A stretch of DNA of 64,000 nt from the NCBI GenBank assembly GCA_946894095.1, contig OX335665.1, forward strand, positions 5,776,001 through 5,840,000, given 5' to 3'. Below are positions 10,317 through 19,845 of the stretch, piece by piece. Source of the DNA: Incurvaria masculella. Taxonomy: Eukaryota; Arthropoda; Insecta; Lepidoptera; Incurvariidae. The number at the start of each line of letters is the position of its first letter. Positions within the stretch are counted from its first letter, which is position 1. The notes below the pieces were generated by a model, which was not told the DNA's origin, did not search any database, and saw only the letters and a list, made by a program, of their open reading frames with translations. The position numbers were made by a program, and so were the translations under genes.

Positions 10317-11397
10317 GGTGGCCCAACCCGGCAGGACTAACTCATTCGCGGGCACGGTATAAAACCGTGCTGTTGCGCTCTGGGACCTTCAATGTTTCAA
10401 AGAAAAAGACAGGCTCCGTGGTGAGGAAGATGCAACATGTCCACAAAAAAGACAATGCGCATAGTGTATGATTTGGAAAGATTTACGAAAATTTTAATTA
10501 CAAAACGACTTTAAGGTAAAAGTAAACCACGACCGCTGTAGTAAAAAATCTAACAAAACCCAAATCGATCATAAATCTTGATTAAATAAGGTATGTCTGA
10601 TGACTAATCTTTTTAAGATGTTCTTGCTTAATCATTGCGTAATCCACCTCCAAAGTTATTGTATAAAACGCGCGAAAAATTCGAACTTTCGGACCTTATA
10701 ACTTGAAGACAAACACAATTTTACAATGCCAACGGTCATCAGACATGTAGTTTGATTAAATAACTTAAGGTGGCCCAACCCGGCGGCCTCAACTCATTTG
10801 CGGGCACGGTACAAAACCGTGCTGTTGCGCTCTGGGACCTTCTCTGTTTCTAAGAATAAGACAGGCTCCGTTATGAGGAAGATGCAACCTGTCCACAAAA
10901 AAGACAATGTGCATAGTGTATGATTTGGTAAGATATACGAAAATTTTAATTTCGAAACGACTTATAGCTAAAAGTAAACCACGACCGTTGTAGTCAAAAA
11001 TCTAACAAACACCAAATCGATTATAAATCTTGATTAAATAAGCTATGTCTGATGACTAATCTTTTTAAGATGTTCTTACTTTATCATTGCGTAATCCAAC
11101 TCCAAAGTTATTGTATAAAACGCGCGAAAAATCCGAACTTTCGGACGTTATAACATGGAAACCAAACACAATTTTACAATGCCAATGGTCATCAGACATC
11201 TAGTTCAATCAAATAAAGCTATATTGAGCAAAATTTTGGATCTCTGACAAGAAATATAGGCGTGATCTTCTTTCCCCTTTTGTATGGGGAAATGAGCGGG
11301 TTGGGCCACCTTAAAGCTATTTTGAGCAAAATTTGGGATCTCTGAAAATAATTATGGGCGTGATCTTCTTTCCCCGTTTGTATGGGGAGTTGGGCGG
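10317..11397 (+). mobile_element. MITE family B, outer copy carrying a nested copy
   Basis: The left part (10317-10764) runs from 'ggtggcccaacccggc' through most of the consensus. The right part resumes at 11315 with 'agctattttgagcaaaattt' and ends at 'gagttgggcgg', just short of the terminal repeat. A complete family B copy occupies 10769-11310 between them. Confidence 0.88.
10769..11310 (+). mobile_element. MITE family B, complete copy nested in another copy
   Basis: A 542-bp element with ends GGTGGCCCAACCCG and CGGGTTGGGCCACC, flanked by TTAA at 10765-10768 and 11311-11314. It inserted into a TTAA of the older copy. Confidence 0.92.
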
Positions 11398-11778
11398 AAA
11401 AAAATAACCAAATTTTGGTTTCATAACAAGACCTAATAAAACGTTGGGTACTTATAGGGATGTTTACTCTTGAAAACGGAAATCATATATCTCATATATC
11501 TGTCATATAATTTTCTTTCCAGTGTTCACGTTTGATCGTTAACGTCTATACAAGAAAAATAATACGATTTGGATTTAATTTGCGCGGTGAACATTTATTC
11601 AGTTTTAAGCTTTGCAAAGACGAATTGTGAAGGTCTACAGCTCAGAGAGCCACAAGTATATTTCAAAGGTATATACATGTTTTTACTGGGTTTCCACCTC
11701 ATGCATCAATATTTTAATGCAACTCCTATATGTCTACAACAATTGGAAAATATATGGAATTGCTTAGCTTTTATAATG

Positions 11779-11920
11779 TGTTAGAGAGCAAAGAAAAAAG
11801 TAAAATGTAATCTGTCACTTGTCAAAAATGGCCTAGCGATACGGTTGTTGTGTGCTACTAATAAAAACTGCATCGGACGCAATCTTTCATTTAATTGCTC
11901 CTCGCCCCTAACTTGCTACA
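11779..11920 (+). repeat. copia 5' LTR
   Basis: 142 bp, TG...CA type. Identical to 15466-15607 by direct reading. Contains AATAAA at about 11860. Confidence 0.93.
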
Positions 11921-11934
11921 GGTTATGGGCCCAG
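11921..11934 (+). promoter_or_regulatory. copia primer-binding site (initiator tRNA-Met anticodon region)
   Basis: GGTTATGGGCCCAG directly abuts the LTR. Its complement CTGGGCCCATAACC matches the anticodon stem-loop of eukaryotic initiator tRNA-Met, not its 3' end. This half-tRNA priming is known for Drosophila copia. Confidence 0.8.
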
Positions 11935-12108
11935 TAGGCATGAACCACTGCTAAATGCACGAAGTTCGTGTCGGGCGAGTGAGCAAGGGCAAATTGGTTC
12001 CGACCCGTTCGAAAGGCGCGGTGGGGACCGGCGGCTGCGGTGCAGTAAGTAAAACGGAACGGGTCGTTCAAACGGCGTCCTCGGACCGGTTGAAGAGCCG
12101 AAGACATC

Positions 12109-14397
12109 ATGGAGCAATTCGGTGTGGCTCAAGCGGTGATGACCCCGATCAGGCTGGTGGGTGTCAGAAATTGGAATTCCTGGAAGTTTCAAATGAAGGT
12201 ATTGCTTAAGGCAGCAGATCTGATGGGTATAGTGGATGGGACCACGGCGGTACCGACAGAGGCGGAATCTACTAGCGCATGGTTGAAACAGGACGCAAAA
12301 GCGCAGAGTATGTTGGTTACGAGGTTAACCGAAGAAGTGATGACACATATACTAACGTGTGAAACATCAGCGGACATGTGGAGAAAATTATTGTCTGTAT
12401 TTGAACAGAAATCAGCAACAAGCGTGCACCTAATTCATCAAAAGTACTTTAGTTTTAAGTACGACGGCGGCGGGATGGCACTTTTCTTATCCAAGATTCA
12501 GGACTTGGTGAACCAGTTGAAACAGCTTGGAGAGGAAATCTCGGACAAAATGACGATGACAAAAATTCTTATGTCGCTTCCAGAACAGTACAAGCACTTT
12601 ATATCTGCCTGGGAGTCCGTCAGTGAACCTCGGCTGGAAGATTTGATAGCGCGCTTGATGACTGAGGAAGAGCGGATGAAGAATGACGATAGCGGCAGTG
12701 AAGCGGTCGCGTTGGCTGCAACATGTTATGGTTGTGGTAAGAAAGGACACATCAAGAGGTATTGCAAAAATAAAACGCAGCGAGAAGGAAACACGAGTAA
12801 GAAAGAAGAACGAAAGTGCTATTTTTGCAAAAAGCCTGGCCACCTAATGGCAGATTGTTATTTGAGGAAGAAAGCTACTCCCAAGGCTTTCGTGTGCTCA
12901 GGAATGAGTGCTGATGAGAATTTATGGGTGCTCGATACAGGAGCAAGTGATCATATGACTCCAAGAAAATCGTGGCTCGGGGATTTTAAAGAGTTTGATG
13001 AACCAAAACTCGTTGTAATTGGCGATGGAAGTGAGCTACAGGCGAAAGGCTATGGTACAGTTCGAATCAAAGCCTACGATGGTTTTAAATGGAATCAGAT
13101 GGTAATACAGAGAGTACTATATGTTCCGGGTTTAAAAGCAAACCTGTTCTCAGGAGGAGTGGCTCTTGACAAGGGATATAAAATGATGCTGGACAACAAA
13201 GTATGCAGATTCTTGGAAGGTGGCATAACGGTGGCAGTGGGGGAAAGATCTGAGAAACTATACGTAATGAGCTTCCAAACGTACATCGAAGCGTCGTCAG
13301 CCAATATCGGAACAGTCAAAGATAGTCTTACAATTTGGCACGAGAAAATGGTTCACCAGAACATGGACCAGATAAAGAAAGTACTTGTGAGTAACAACGT
13401 AAAGTATGAGATTCCAGAAGATGATAAATGTGTGGCGTGTATACAAGGTAAGCATGCACGAAAACCATTTCCTAAGAGTGAGTCGAAGAGTTCACGTCCG
13501 GGAGAACTGATACATGCTGATCTATGTGGACCGATGGAGGTGCAGTCTGTTGGCGGTTCTCGATACTTTTTAGTAATGAAAGACGATTATTCTCATTTTA
13601 GAACTGTTTATTTCCTGAAGAAAAAGTCTGAAGCACCAGATAATTTGAGATTTTTTATAACGTCGACAAGGAAAAATAATACCGAAATAAGGACTCTTCG
13701 AACTGACAATGGAACAGAAATAGTAAATGACAAAGTAAAGAAACTCCTACAAGAAGAAGGTATTAGACACGAAACTACCGTAGCGTATACAGCACAGCAG
13801 AATGGTCGAGCAGAGAGAGAAATGAGAACAATAGTAGAGGCCGCGCGCACATTATTACTGGCCAAAAACCTAGGAAAGGAACTGTGGGCAGAGGCAGTCA
13901 ACACGGTTGTATTTGTCATAAATCGTACGGGGACGAGCACTGAAAAAGGTAGAACTCCTTTTGAAATGTATACGAATAAATATTTCAATATTCAGACATT
14001 GAAAGTTTTTGGATCAGAAGTATTTGTTCATGTGCCGAAGCAGAAACGAAAAAAATGGGACCCTAAAAGTAAACCAGCACTATTTGTTGGCTACGGAGAG
14101 CTCACCAAGGGTTATAGAGTATATTATCCAGAAAGGAAGCAAGTCGATTATGCTCGAGACGTAATTTTTGCAACTTCAAAGAAACAGAAAACGGAAATAC
14201 CAATAACAGAGGAAATAGTGGTGAAAATATTTGATACTAAACCTGAAGAAGAAACTGAAACGGAGCAAACCCAAGGTCATACGGAAATTATCCAGGAGAA
14301 CCAGCAGCAGAATAATTATGAGTCTCAATGTTCAGACGGCGATGAGGAGCATGAAATTTCTGAGGAAGAAAGGGAAAAAAAAGAGACCGAAACGTAA
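12109..14397 (+). CDS. copia gag-protease-integrase polyprotein (5' part of gag-pol)
   Basis: A 762-residue frame. Residues 1-200 are copia Gag. Two CCHC knuckles, CYGCGKKGHIKRYC and CYFCKKPGHLMADC, lie at about 206-252. The aspartic protease motif WVLDTGASDHMT is at about 275. The integrase HHCC region (HEKMVHQ ... CVACIQGKH) is at about 411-445. The DDE residues fall in HADLCGPM (about 469), LRTDNGTE (about 530) and GRAERE (about 566). The start codon is the first in-frame ATG after the PBS and precedes a normal copia Gag N-terminus. The frame ends at 14397 just past an A8 run (14375-14382), where a 1-nt shift would continue into reverse transcriptase. The acidic, Glu-rich stretch before the shift is the usual integrase-RT linker. 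Confidence 0.92.
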   Translation: MEQFGVAQAVMTPIRLVGVRNWNSWKFQMKVLLKAADLMGIVDGTTAVPTEAESTSAWLKQDAKAQSMLVTRLTEEVMTHILTCETSADMWRKLLSVFEQKSATSVHLIHQKYFSFKYDGGGMALFLSKIQDLVNQLKQLGEEISDKMTMTKILMSLPEQYKHFISAWESVSEPRLEDLIARLMTEEERMKNDDSGSEAVALAATCYGCGKKGHIKRYCKNKTQREGNTSKKEERKCYFCKKPGHLMADCYLRKKATPKAFVCSGMSADENLWVLDTGASDHMTPRKSWLGDFKEFDEPKLVVIGDGSELQAKGYGTVRIKAYDGFKWNQMVIQRVLYVPGLKANLFSGGVALDKGYKMMLDNKVCRFLEGGITVAVGERSEKLYVMSFQTYIEASSANIGTVKDSLTIWHEKMVHQNMDQIKKVLVSNNVKYEIPEDDKCVACIQGKHARKPFPKSESKSSRPGELIHADLCGPMEVQSVGGSRYFLVMKDDYSHFRTVYFLKKKSEAPDNLRFFITSTRKNNTEIRTLRTDNGTEIVNDKVKKLLQEEGIRHETTVAYTAQQNGRAEREMRTIVEAARTLLLAKNLGKELWAEAVNTVVFVINRTGTSTEKGRTPFEMYTNKYFNIQTLKVFGSEVFVHVPKQKRKKWDPKSKPALFVGYGELTKGYRVYYPERKQVDYARDVIFATSKKQKTEIPITEEIVVKIFDTKPEEETETEQTQGHTEIIQENQQQNNYESQCSDGDEEHEISEEEREKKETET

Positions 14398-15300
14398 TTC
14401 GAAACTACCACGGCGGTTCGATGACTATGAGATGTGTATGGTGTCAAACTGCAACGAACCTGTGACCTACAATGAAGCCAAGGAGAGTGAAAGTTCGTCT
14501 AAGTGGGAAAATGCTATGAAGAAAGAATTAGCGGCTCTACATGAAAACAATACTTGGACTTTAATCGAAAATTCGAGTCTACCTAAGGACTGTTGCGTGG
14601 TGCAAAGTAAATGGGTATTTAAGGAGAAACAAGAGGACTGCGGACAGAAAGTTTTTAAAGCAAGGCTTGTAGCCAAAGGTTTTCAACAAAAAGGCATTGA
14701 TGATGTATATTCTCCGGTAGCTAAGCTTACTACTATTCGCACCATGTTAGCAGTGAGTACATGTAAGAAAATGAAAGTTCATCAGATGGATGTTTGTAGT
14801 GCATTTTTATACGGTAACATAAAAGGTGATGTATACATGGAACTACCTGATGGCTGTTCTTTCGAGTCAAATAAAATATGTAAATTAAATAAATCCATTT
14901 ACGGATTGAAAGGCTCACACATGTGTTGGAATGAAAAGTTTGATGAGACATGGATTAAGGAAAATTATGTTAAATCTTATAACGAGTATGGTCTCTATAT
15001 AAAACAAACGGACAAAGGCATACTGTACTTTATTTTGTATGTGGACGACCTGTAAATTTCAGGATCTGATGAAAGTGACGTTCTCACAATAAAAAAATGT
15101 TTTGTGTAACGCTTTTAAAATGAAAGACGTTGGGTTAGTCAAGTGTTACCTAGGAATAGACATATAGCAGAATGTAGAGAAATGCGTGACTGAATTAAGT
15201 CAAGCGTCATATTTGAAATATGTTTTACAAAAATTGAATACGACAGATTGTAAGGAGGTAGGTACTACGTTGGATCCAAATCTCTAACATGACAGTTTAA
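14383..15300 (+). pseudogene. copia reverse transcriptase, broken
   Basis: The frame shifted from gag-pol encodes the RT N-terminal half: WTLIENSSLPKDCCVVQSKW, ARLVAKGFQQKGIDD, QMDVCSAFLYG, KSIYGLKGS and the catalytic YVDD at about 15042-15053. It stops at TAA (15053-15055) immediately after YVDDL. Recognisable RT residues continue to about 15290 in shifted frames with several further stops (for example after GIDI and DPNL). The following 170 bp contain no RNase H motif, so the pol 3' end is deleted. It cannot encode a full polymerase. The motifs identify the family; trans-mobilisation is inference. Confidence 0.88.
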
Positions 15301-15465
15301 TGAGAGATGAGTGTGAAAGTAAAGAAAAGATATAGAATGTTGTGTGATAAAATTGGATTAAAGTAAAACTTCACATAATAAGGTATCATTGTAGTAACCA
15401 GCGATATGTCGTAACGTATTTTTTAAGTTGAAAGAGTTGTGATTTATTTTTTGTTTGAGTGGGGG

Positions 15466-15607
15466 TGTTAGAGAGCAAAGAAAAAAGTAAAATGTAATCT
15501 GTCACTTGTCAAAAATGGCCTAGCGATACGGTTGTTGTGTGCTACTAATAAAAACTGCATCGGACGCAATCTTTCATTTAATTGCTCCTCGCCCCTAACT
15601 TGCTACA
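15466..15607 (+). repeat. copia 3' LTR
   Basis: 142 bp, identical to the 5' LTR. Preceded by the purine tract GAGTGGGGG (15457-15465) and followed by the TAATG target duplication. Confidence 0.93.
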
Positions 15608-16292
15608 TAATGCCCCACAATTCGATTCTTTTCTAAAGCCCGCTACAGATGTTGGACAAACGTCCACAAATATTCGTCACATTTTGGCACCTCCGCGGCC
15701 GCGTCGTCGTCGCCTGCTAACGGATCGTGGACATTGAAGTATTTCAGCTAGTATCTACATTTCTGTATGTATCACAAATACGTACTGCATTCCGAAATGC
15801 GTACATTGCGGAGAATTCACAATGTCCGCGTACACGACCGTTCCGACGACCGCTTATATTCTCACGTGATATCGCGCGTATACTACCGTGAACGTCATTT
15901 TGACATAAGGGACGTGACTCTCGACCGCACACAGATCGTAAAAAGCGCGCCCGGTTGAGAGCATGTGCGCCGTGTACGCGGTCAAATGGCTGTCATTACG
16001 CGTGTTTATCTGTAGTTCTCTGATCGTATGCACTTGTATTCTGAAATAACGAAGGCCTTTCGCCGTTTGTTAGTCTAGTTAGACTATTCTAGGCCTGAAA
16101 TAACCACTCTAGACACTTACAAGGCATTTTTGAGCTAGCTCTGACAAATATGTCTCCTCAAATTCGTTCCGATTTGATATTTTGCGATTGTTGCTATGAG
16201 CAGTGATATCAATTCGGTAGTGGCTCTCTGAGCTGTACTACTGTAAACCTCGCGAGGTCATAGCTTGAAAGTGAATAAATGTTCACCGCGCA

Positions 16293-16685
16293 CATAGACT
16301 TTGACGGAAGCGAAAACGAGAACTTCTCGCATTCACTTTCATGATTACATTTACCAAACATCTTCGATTCGTTGAACGCAGCTGTTTTCTTATCAATCTG
16401 TCATCTGTCATTTTGCTGTCATTCTCTAATCAATTATTCACGAAACCTTAGTGACGTCGGTCGTGTTTTGCGTCAGGAGCAGCGATTATTTTATCCGTGT
16501 TTTGCGTTGTTATCCGTCGTCCGCTGCGAAGGGCTGCGCGCGCGGGGCAGAGGTGCGGCGAGATCGTATTGTGTGATGTAGTGCGCTCGTCGACGAAGGC
16601 GCATTCTGTGCTGTGGTAGAGTAAAGTAAGCTAGCGAGGACCTCGGATTCCCTTCGGTGCTGGTGTCTGAGATTAGTGCTTCAAG
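16293..16685 (+). promoter_or_regulatory. Probable promoter and 5' UTR of the ACBD-type gene
   Basis: GC content rises sharply from about 16440 to 16660 ('ctgcgcgcgcggggcag'), unlike the AT-rich flanks. A CRE-like TGACGTC occurs at about 16452. No TATA box is evident. The position just upstream of a coding first exon suggests a TATA-less promoter and 5' leader; the start site cannot be fixed. Confidence 0.45.
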
Positions 16686-16746
16686 ATGTCTATCGAAGAG
16701 AAGTTCAATGCTGCAGTGAACGTCATACGCAGCCTGCCGAAGAGTG
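16686..16746 (+). CDS. ACBD5: Acyl-CoA-binding domain protein (ACBD4/5 type), first coding exon
   Basis: ATG at 16686 begins a peptide containing EEKFNAAVNVIRSLPKSG, which matches the first helix of the acyl-CoA-binding domain in ACBD4/5-type proteins (pattern F-x-AAV-x-VI-x-x-LP-K-x-G). The exon ends in phase 1 at 16746, before the donor GTCAGT. ACBD5 proteins are peroxisomal tail-anchored tethers that bind long-chain acyl-CoA; the tail anchor would be encoded in later exons not seen here. The upstream GC-rich leader and the in-frame start fit a true first exon. No later exon was recognised in the window, so the gene may run beyond it with a large repeat-filled intron. The identity rests on about 20 residues. 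Confidence 0.65.
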
Positions 16747-17321
16747 GTCAGTAGCTGACATTATATAAAAATATTTAATCTGCGTTTAGAATTATTTTTA
16801 GATTTATGTGCGGTCACATTTGTATTCAGTTACGCTGGAAAGAGAATTTGTCCCTTACTCCAAGTTCAGCGGTACATTGAAATAAAAATGAAATAGTTAT
16901 AGGCACATAGAACAACAAAATATGTGACTCACCTTACTTTTAATTGTTATGTAGTAACCTACATGTAGGTTTTTTCCGGTAGAAATATGAATTTCGAAAT
17001 AATTTTGCCTTGTGCATTAAGGGCTTTTCATATCAGTTGAAAATCAGTAATTGCATTAATATATGGCCTACCTTGGTAATTACTTATTACATTTTTTTTA
17101 TATATATTATGACGTTTTGATTGCTTGCTAACCGCTAACATTTCTCTTAGGAAGTTTACCACTATACTTAAGTATATTTCCCACACGCAATCATCCTCTA
17201 TGCAAAGGACTAAATAAGAGAATTTTGGCCGAATCATAACTCTAGGGCTTACTGTGGTAAAAGCAGGATAACCATGACGTTGCAAACAAATTAAATTGCG
17301 CTATATGTAACCCAATGTATA
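16747..17321. other. Presumed intron, no feature recognised
   Basis: AT-rich sequence after the ACBD donor. Short open frames here have no recognisable domain. Confidence 0.5.
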
Positions 17322-17690
17322 TTAACCCAAAGGGCAATGGAAAGATCCATGCTCGGTATCTCACTGCGCGACCGAATGCCAAATCTGCTGATACGCCAAA
17401 GCACCAAGGTCACTGACGTTATGCATAGGGTTGCTAAACTCAAGTGGCAATGGGCAGGTCACGTATGTCGCAGAGATGACCACAGATGGAGCACTGAAGT
17501 CTTAATGTGGAGACCCTACACAGGGAAAAGAAGCGTCGGCAAACCGCCAGCACGTTGGTCAGACGATATACGTCAGGCAGCAGGTGACAACTGGCGAAGA
17601 AAAACAGGAGACCGCACAACTTGGCGCAGTCTGGGGGAGGCCTACGTCCAGCAGTGGACAACAAAAGGCTGAAGAAGAAGAAGATATGTA
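17322..17690 (+). pseudogene. RTE-like non-LTR retrotransposon, 3' fragment
   Basis: Encodes the C-terminal module of an RTE-type polyprotein: MERSMLGISLRDRM, VAKLKWQWAGHVCRRDDHRW, GKRSVGKPPARWSDDIRQAA and WRSLGEAYVQQW. The stop is followed by a (GAA)n-like tail at 17672-17685. The endonuclease and RT core are absent. Confidence 0.85.
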
Positions 17691-17799
17691 ACTGTAACAT
17701 TTTAAATATTTGTATGGAAACATTGATAAGCTTGTGCGGACGTGTCGACCGTACTTTTCCACGCTAATTCGAGTGAAGTTAGTCACGAGCGCCGTCCTG

Positions 17800-18434
17800 G
17801 GGATCCATTCAGGTCAAGAGTGAGTTCGAATTCGTCACTAAATATCAACTCACTTTTTTAAATAGTTAATTTTTTTTTTATGTGACTGGACATGGATGGC
17901 TAATACCACAAGTTCTGTCGTGGTATTAGCCCAACACACCACATGGGAACTAGGTGCCATGCCAGGACCTTCCTTATATTGCACGGCTACATTGAACTGG
18001 ATGGAAAACACGGACAATTTTCATTGCCGCTTCGACCATCGTTCATCCAATGCGATGGTACCCACCCGGGCGGGATAAACCCTACCACCTAGTGAGTAAG
18101 GAAGGGGACCTACAGCTTAACGTGGAATCCGAACCACGGCCAGCCTCTCTCAACGGTCGAATGGTCACCCATCCAAGACCAGACCGGACCCAGCGTTGCT
18201 TAACTTCGGAGAGCGATCGCCGAAGTGTCGCGCCACTGGGCCACTGAGGCTGACGAATGTTAATGTTTCCACACTTTTTGAACATCATTACAGTTAAGTA
18301 AAAATCTGGTCTGTCCCGTAAATACGTTGGAAGTATAAACAACGGTTTCGTTTTTGAAATAATAATATATTTCCCAGCTATTTTTAGGTTAACTCACTCC
18401 CGAACTCGAACTCATTCTTACCCTGAATGGACCC
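17800..18434. mobile_element. MITE family E, copy 2, interrupted by a SINE
   Basis: Left part 17800-17871 ('ccattcaggtcaagagtgag') and right part 18248-18434 (ending 'actcattcttaccctgaatg') match the copy at 2335-2576. The SINE at 17872-18247 separates them, with 'GTTAAT' at both junctions as a likely target duplication. Confidence 0.82.
17872..18247 (-). mobile_element. SINE with 5S rRNA-derived head
   Basis: On the minus strand the head contains the 5S rRNA internal promoter: AGTTAAGCAACG (box A, 18194-18205) and GGATGGGTGACC (box C, 18163-18174), at 5S-like spacing. The body ('atggtcgaagcggcaatgaa', 'ggtcctggcatggcacct', 'tattagccatccatgtc') and oligo(A) tail follow. It is not a functional 5S gene, because sequence outside the promoter block does not match. 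Confidence 0.85.
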
Positions 18435-19171
18435 CCTGTTCTTATTTGAATCGCATTGCACAAAACATTGCCTACATAAGCTTATCAATATTGTTATTTC
18501 AAGTCTTGGCACATAGGCACCGTGTATATCATCATTTATGTAGATTCAATGACTGCTACTTTGTTCCGATTGTAGATAATTATATCTCTCTTATTCACTT
18601 TGCTTAACTTGTGACATACTCGATGTCTCTTCATGAAATGGGGACAAACTATTTCTTAAGTGAGGGCCTGCCATACCACCGCCACGTCACAAAATATATA
18701 TGTTTTTGCTAATCGGAAGTTGAGCTTGGTATAGATTAGCATTGATTGATTGGACAATATTATTTAATTGCAATAACATTATAATTAGTGGGGTGCAAAA
18801 GCGGGCTTATCCTTCAAAGAGATTTCTTCCAGCCGACCTTTGGGAGTTTGAGATGTTCAATGGGGACATACAGAGTGAATATTTCAAGTGGGCCTGCAGG
18901 GCCAGTTCCGAAACTATAAGATATAGTGAAAAACACTCAAAGGTGTCATGAGGCCAATTATGATAAAAACTAAACTGCATTATTAGATTTTTTTAAAAAT
19001 AGTTTTCTTAGCCGGGAATCGAACTCGTTGATTTTGAAAAAAAAATAATGCTTCCAGTATTTTTGCACCAGTCAATAGTGGTTTATAAGGAACAAATCCC
19101 GTGAAGTTATGGTATACGACAAACTTAAGGAAAGTGTTGATTTTTAATTTTCGAGTCTTTATATCGTCACA
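18435..19171. other. No gene recognised
   Basis: AT-rich, non-repetitive within this window. The short frame at 18742-18951 has no recognisable domain. Confidence 0.45.
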
Positions 19172-19463
19172 TATGCGAGCTGCTCCATGGTTCGGAATCC
19201 ATGTAAAACTGTAGGTCCCCTTCCCCTACTAGGTGGTAGGGCTTAAACCTGCCCGGGTTGGTACCATCGCATTGGATGAAAAGATGGTCGAAGCGGCAAT
19301 TAAAAATTGTCCGTGTTTTCCATCCAGTTCAATGTAGCCGTGCTCATAAAGGGAAGGTCCTGGCATGGCACCTAATTCCTTCGAATGTAGTGTATTGTGC
19401 TAATATCATAACGGTAGTTGTGTAGTATTAGCCATCCATGTCAGGTCGCATAAAAAAAAACAT
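19172..19463 (+). mobile_element. SINE family S, headless copy
   Basis: Contains the shared SINE body from 'gagctgctccatggttcgga' to 'tattagccatccatgtcagg' plus an A-rich tail. The Pol III head is missing. Confidence 0.85.
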
Positions 19464-19674
19464 TACCCGGGTAAGGTAAATAAGTGGGAGTGGAATTTTG
19501 TATGGAGAAATGTTTTGATTGTAAGTCTGTTACTTTAGGTAACATTATTGGACTTTACTTTCAAGTTGTGTGTCACTTCGATGCAAATGAGGTAGTATGT
19601 AAACGTGGATAGATAACTGGTTTGTTTTTGGTATTTTGACCAATTCATACGATGTCCGATTTTCCAATTTAGAT

Positions 19675-19845
19675 TGGTACCATCGCATTAGATGAAAAGA
19701 TTGTCGAAAGGGCACTTTAAAATTGTACCTTTTTTCCATGCACCTACATGTAGCCGTGAATTCCTTCGGGGATGCGGTGCATTGGGTTAATGACGGTGGG
19801 TGTGGTATTCTATGTATAATCCATACCGAGTTACATAAAAAGAAG
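19675..19845 (+). mobile_element. SINE family S, decayed 3' fragment
   Basis: Starts at 'ttggtaccatcgcattagat' and ends at 'ccgagttacataaaaag', with internal deletions relative to other copies. Confidence 0.7.

Larger units (their letters stand above)
11779..15607 (+). mobile_element. Ty1/copia LTR retrotransposon, defective
   Basis: Two 142-bp LTRs (11779-11920 and 15466-15607) show no difference when read base by base. They begin TGTTAG and end CTACA. A 5-bp target duplication TAATG flanks the element (11774-11778 and 15608-15612). A primer-binding site, a polypurine tract (15457-15465) and a gag-pol frame are present. Pol is broken by a frameshift and stops, and the RNase H region is missing. 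Identical LTRs imply a recent insertion, so the copy was probably already defective when it moved. Confidence 0.95.
11581..16292. repeat. TIR element L, split by the copia insertion
   Basis: The ends are imperfect inverted repeats over about 70 bp. 'tgcgcggtgaacatttattc' at 11581 matches the complement of 'gaataaatgttcaccgcgca' ending at 16292. 'tacagctcagagagcca' at about 11636 also has its inverted partner at about 16225. Excluding the copia element, it is about 880 bp with no visible coding region. The class is unknown. Confidence 0.5.

Noticed and set aside
14231..14382. N-terminal part of the second copia frame
   Set aside because: Lys/Arg-rich translation in the wrong frame of the gag-pol linker; real RT coding begins after the A8 run.
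18160..18206. Possible 5S rRNA gene
   Set aside because: Only the internal promoter block matches; it is joined to a SINE body and A tail.
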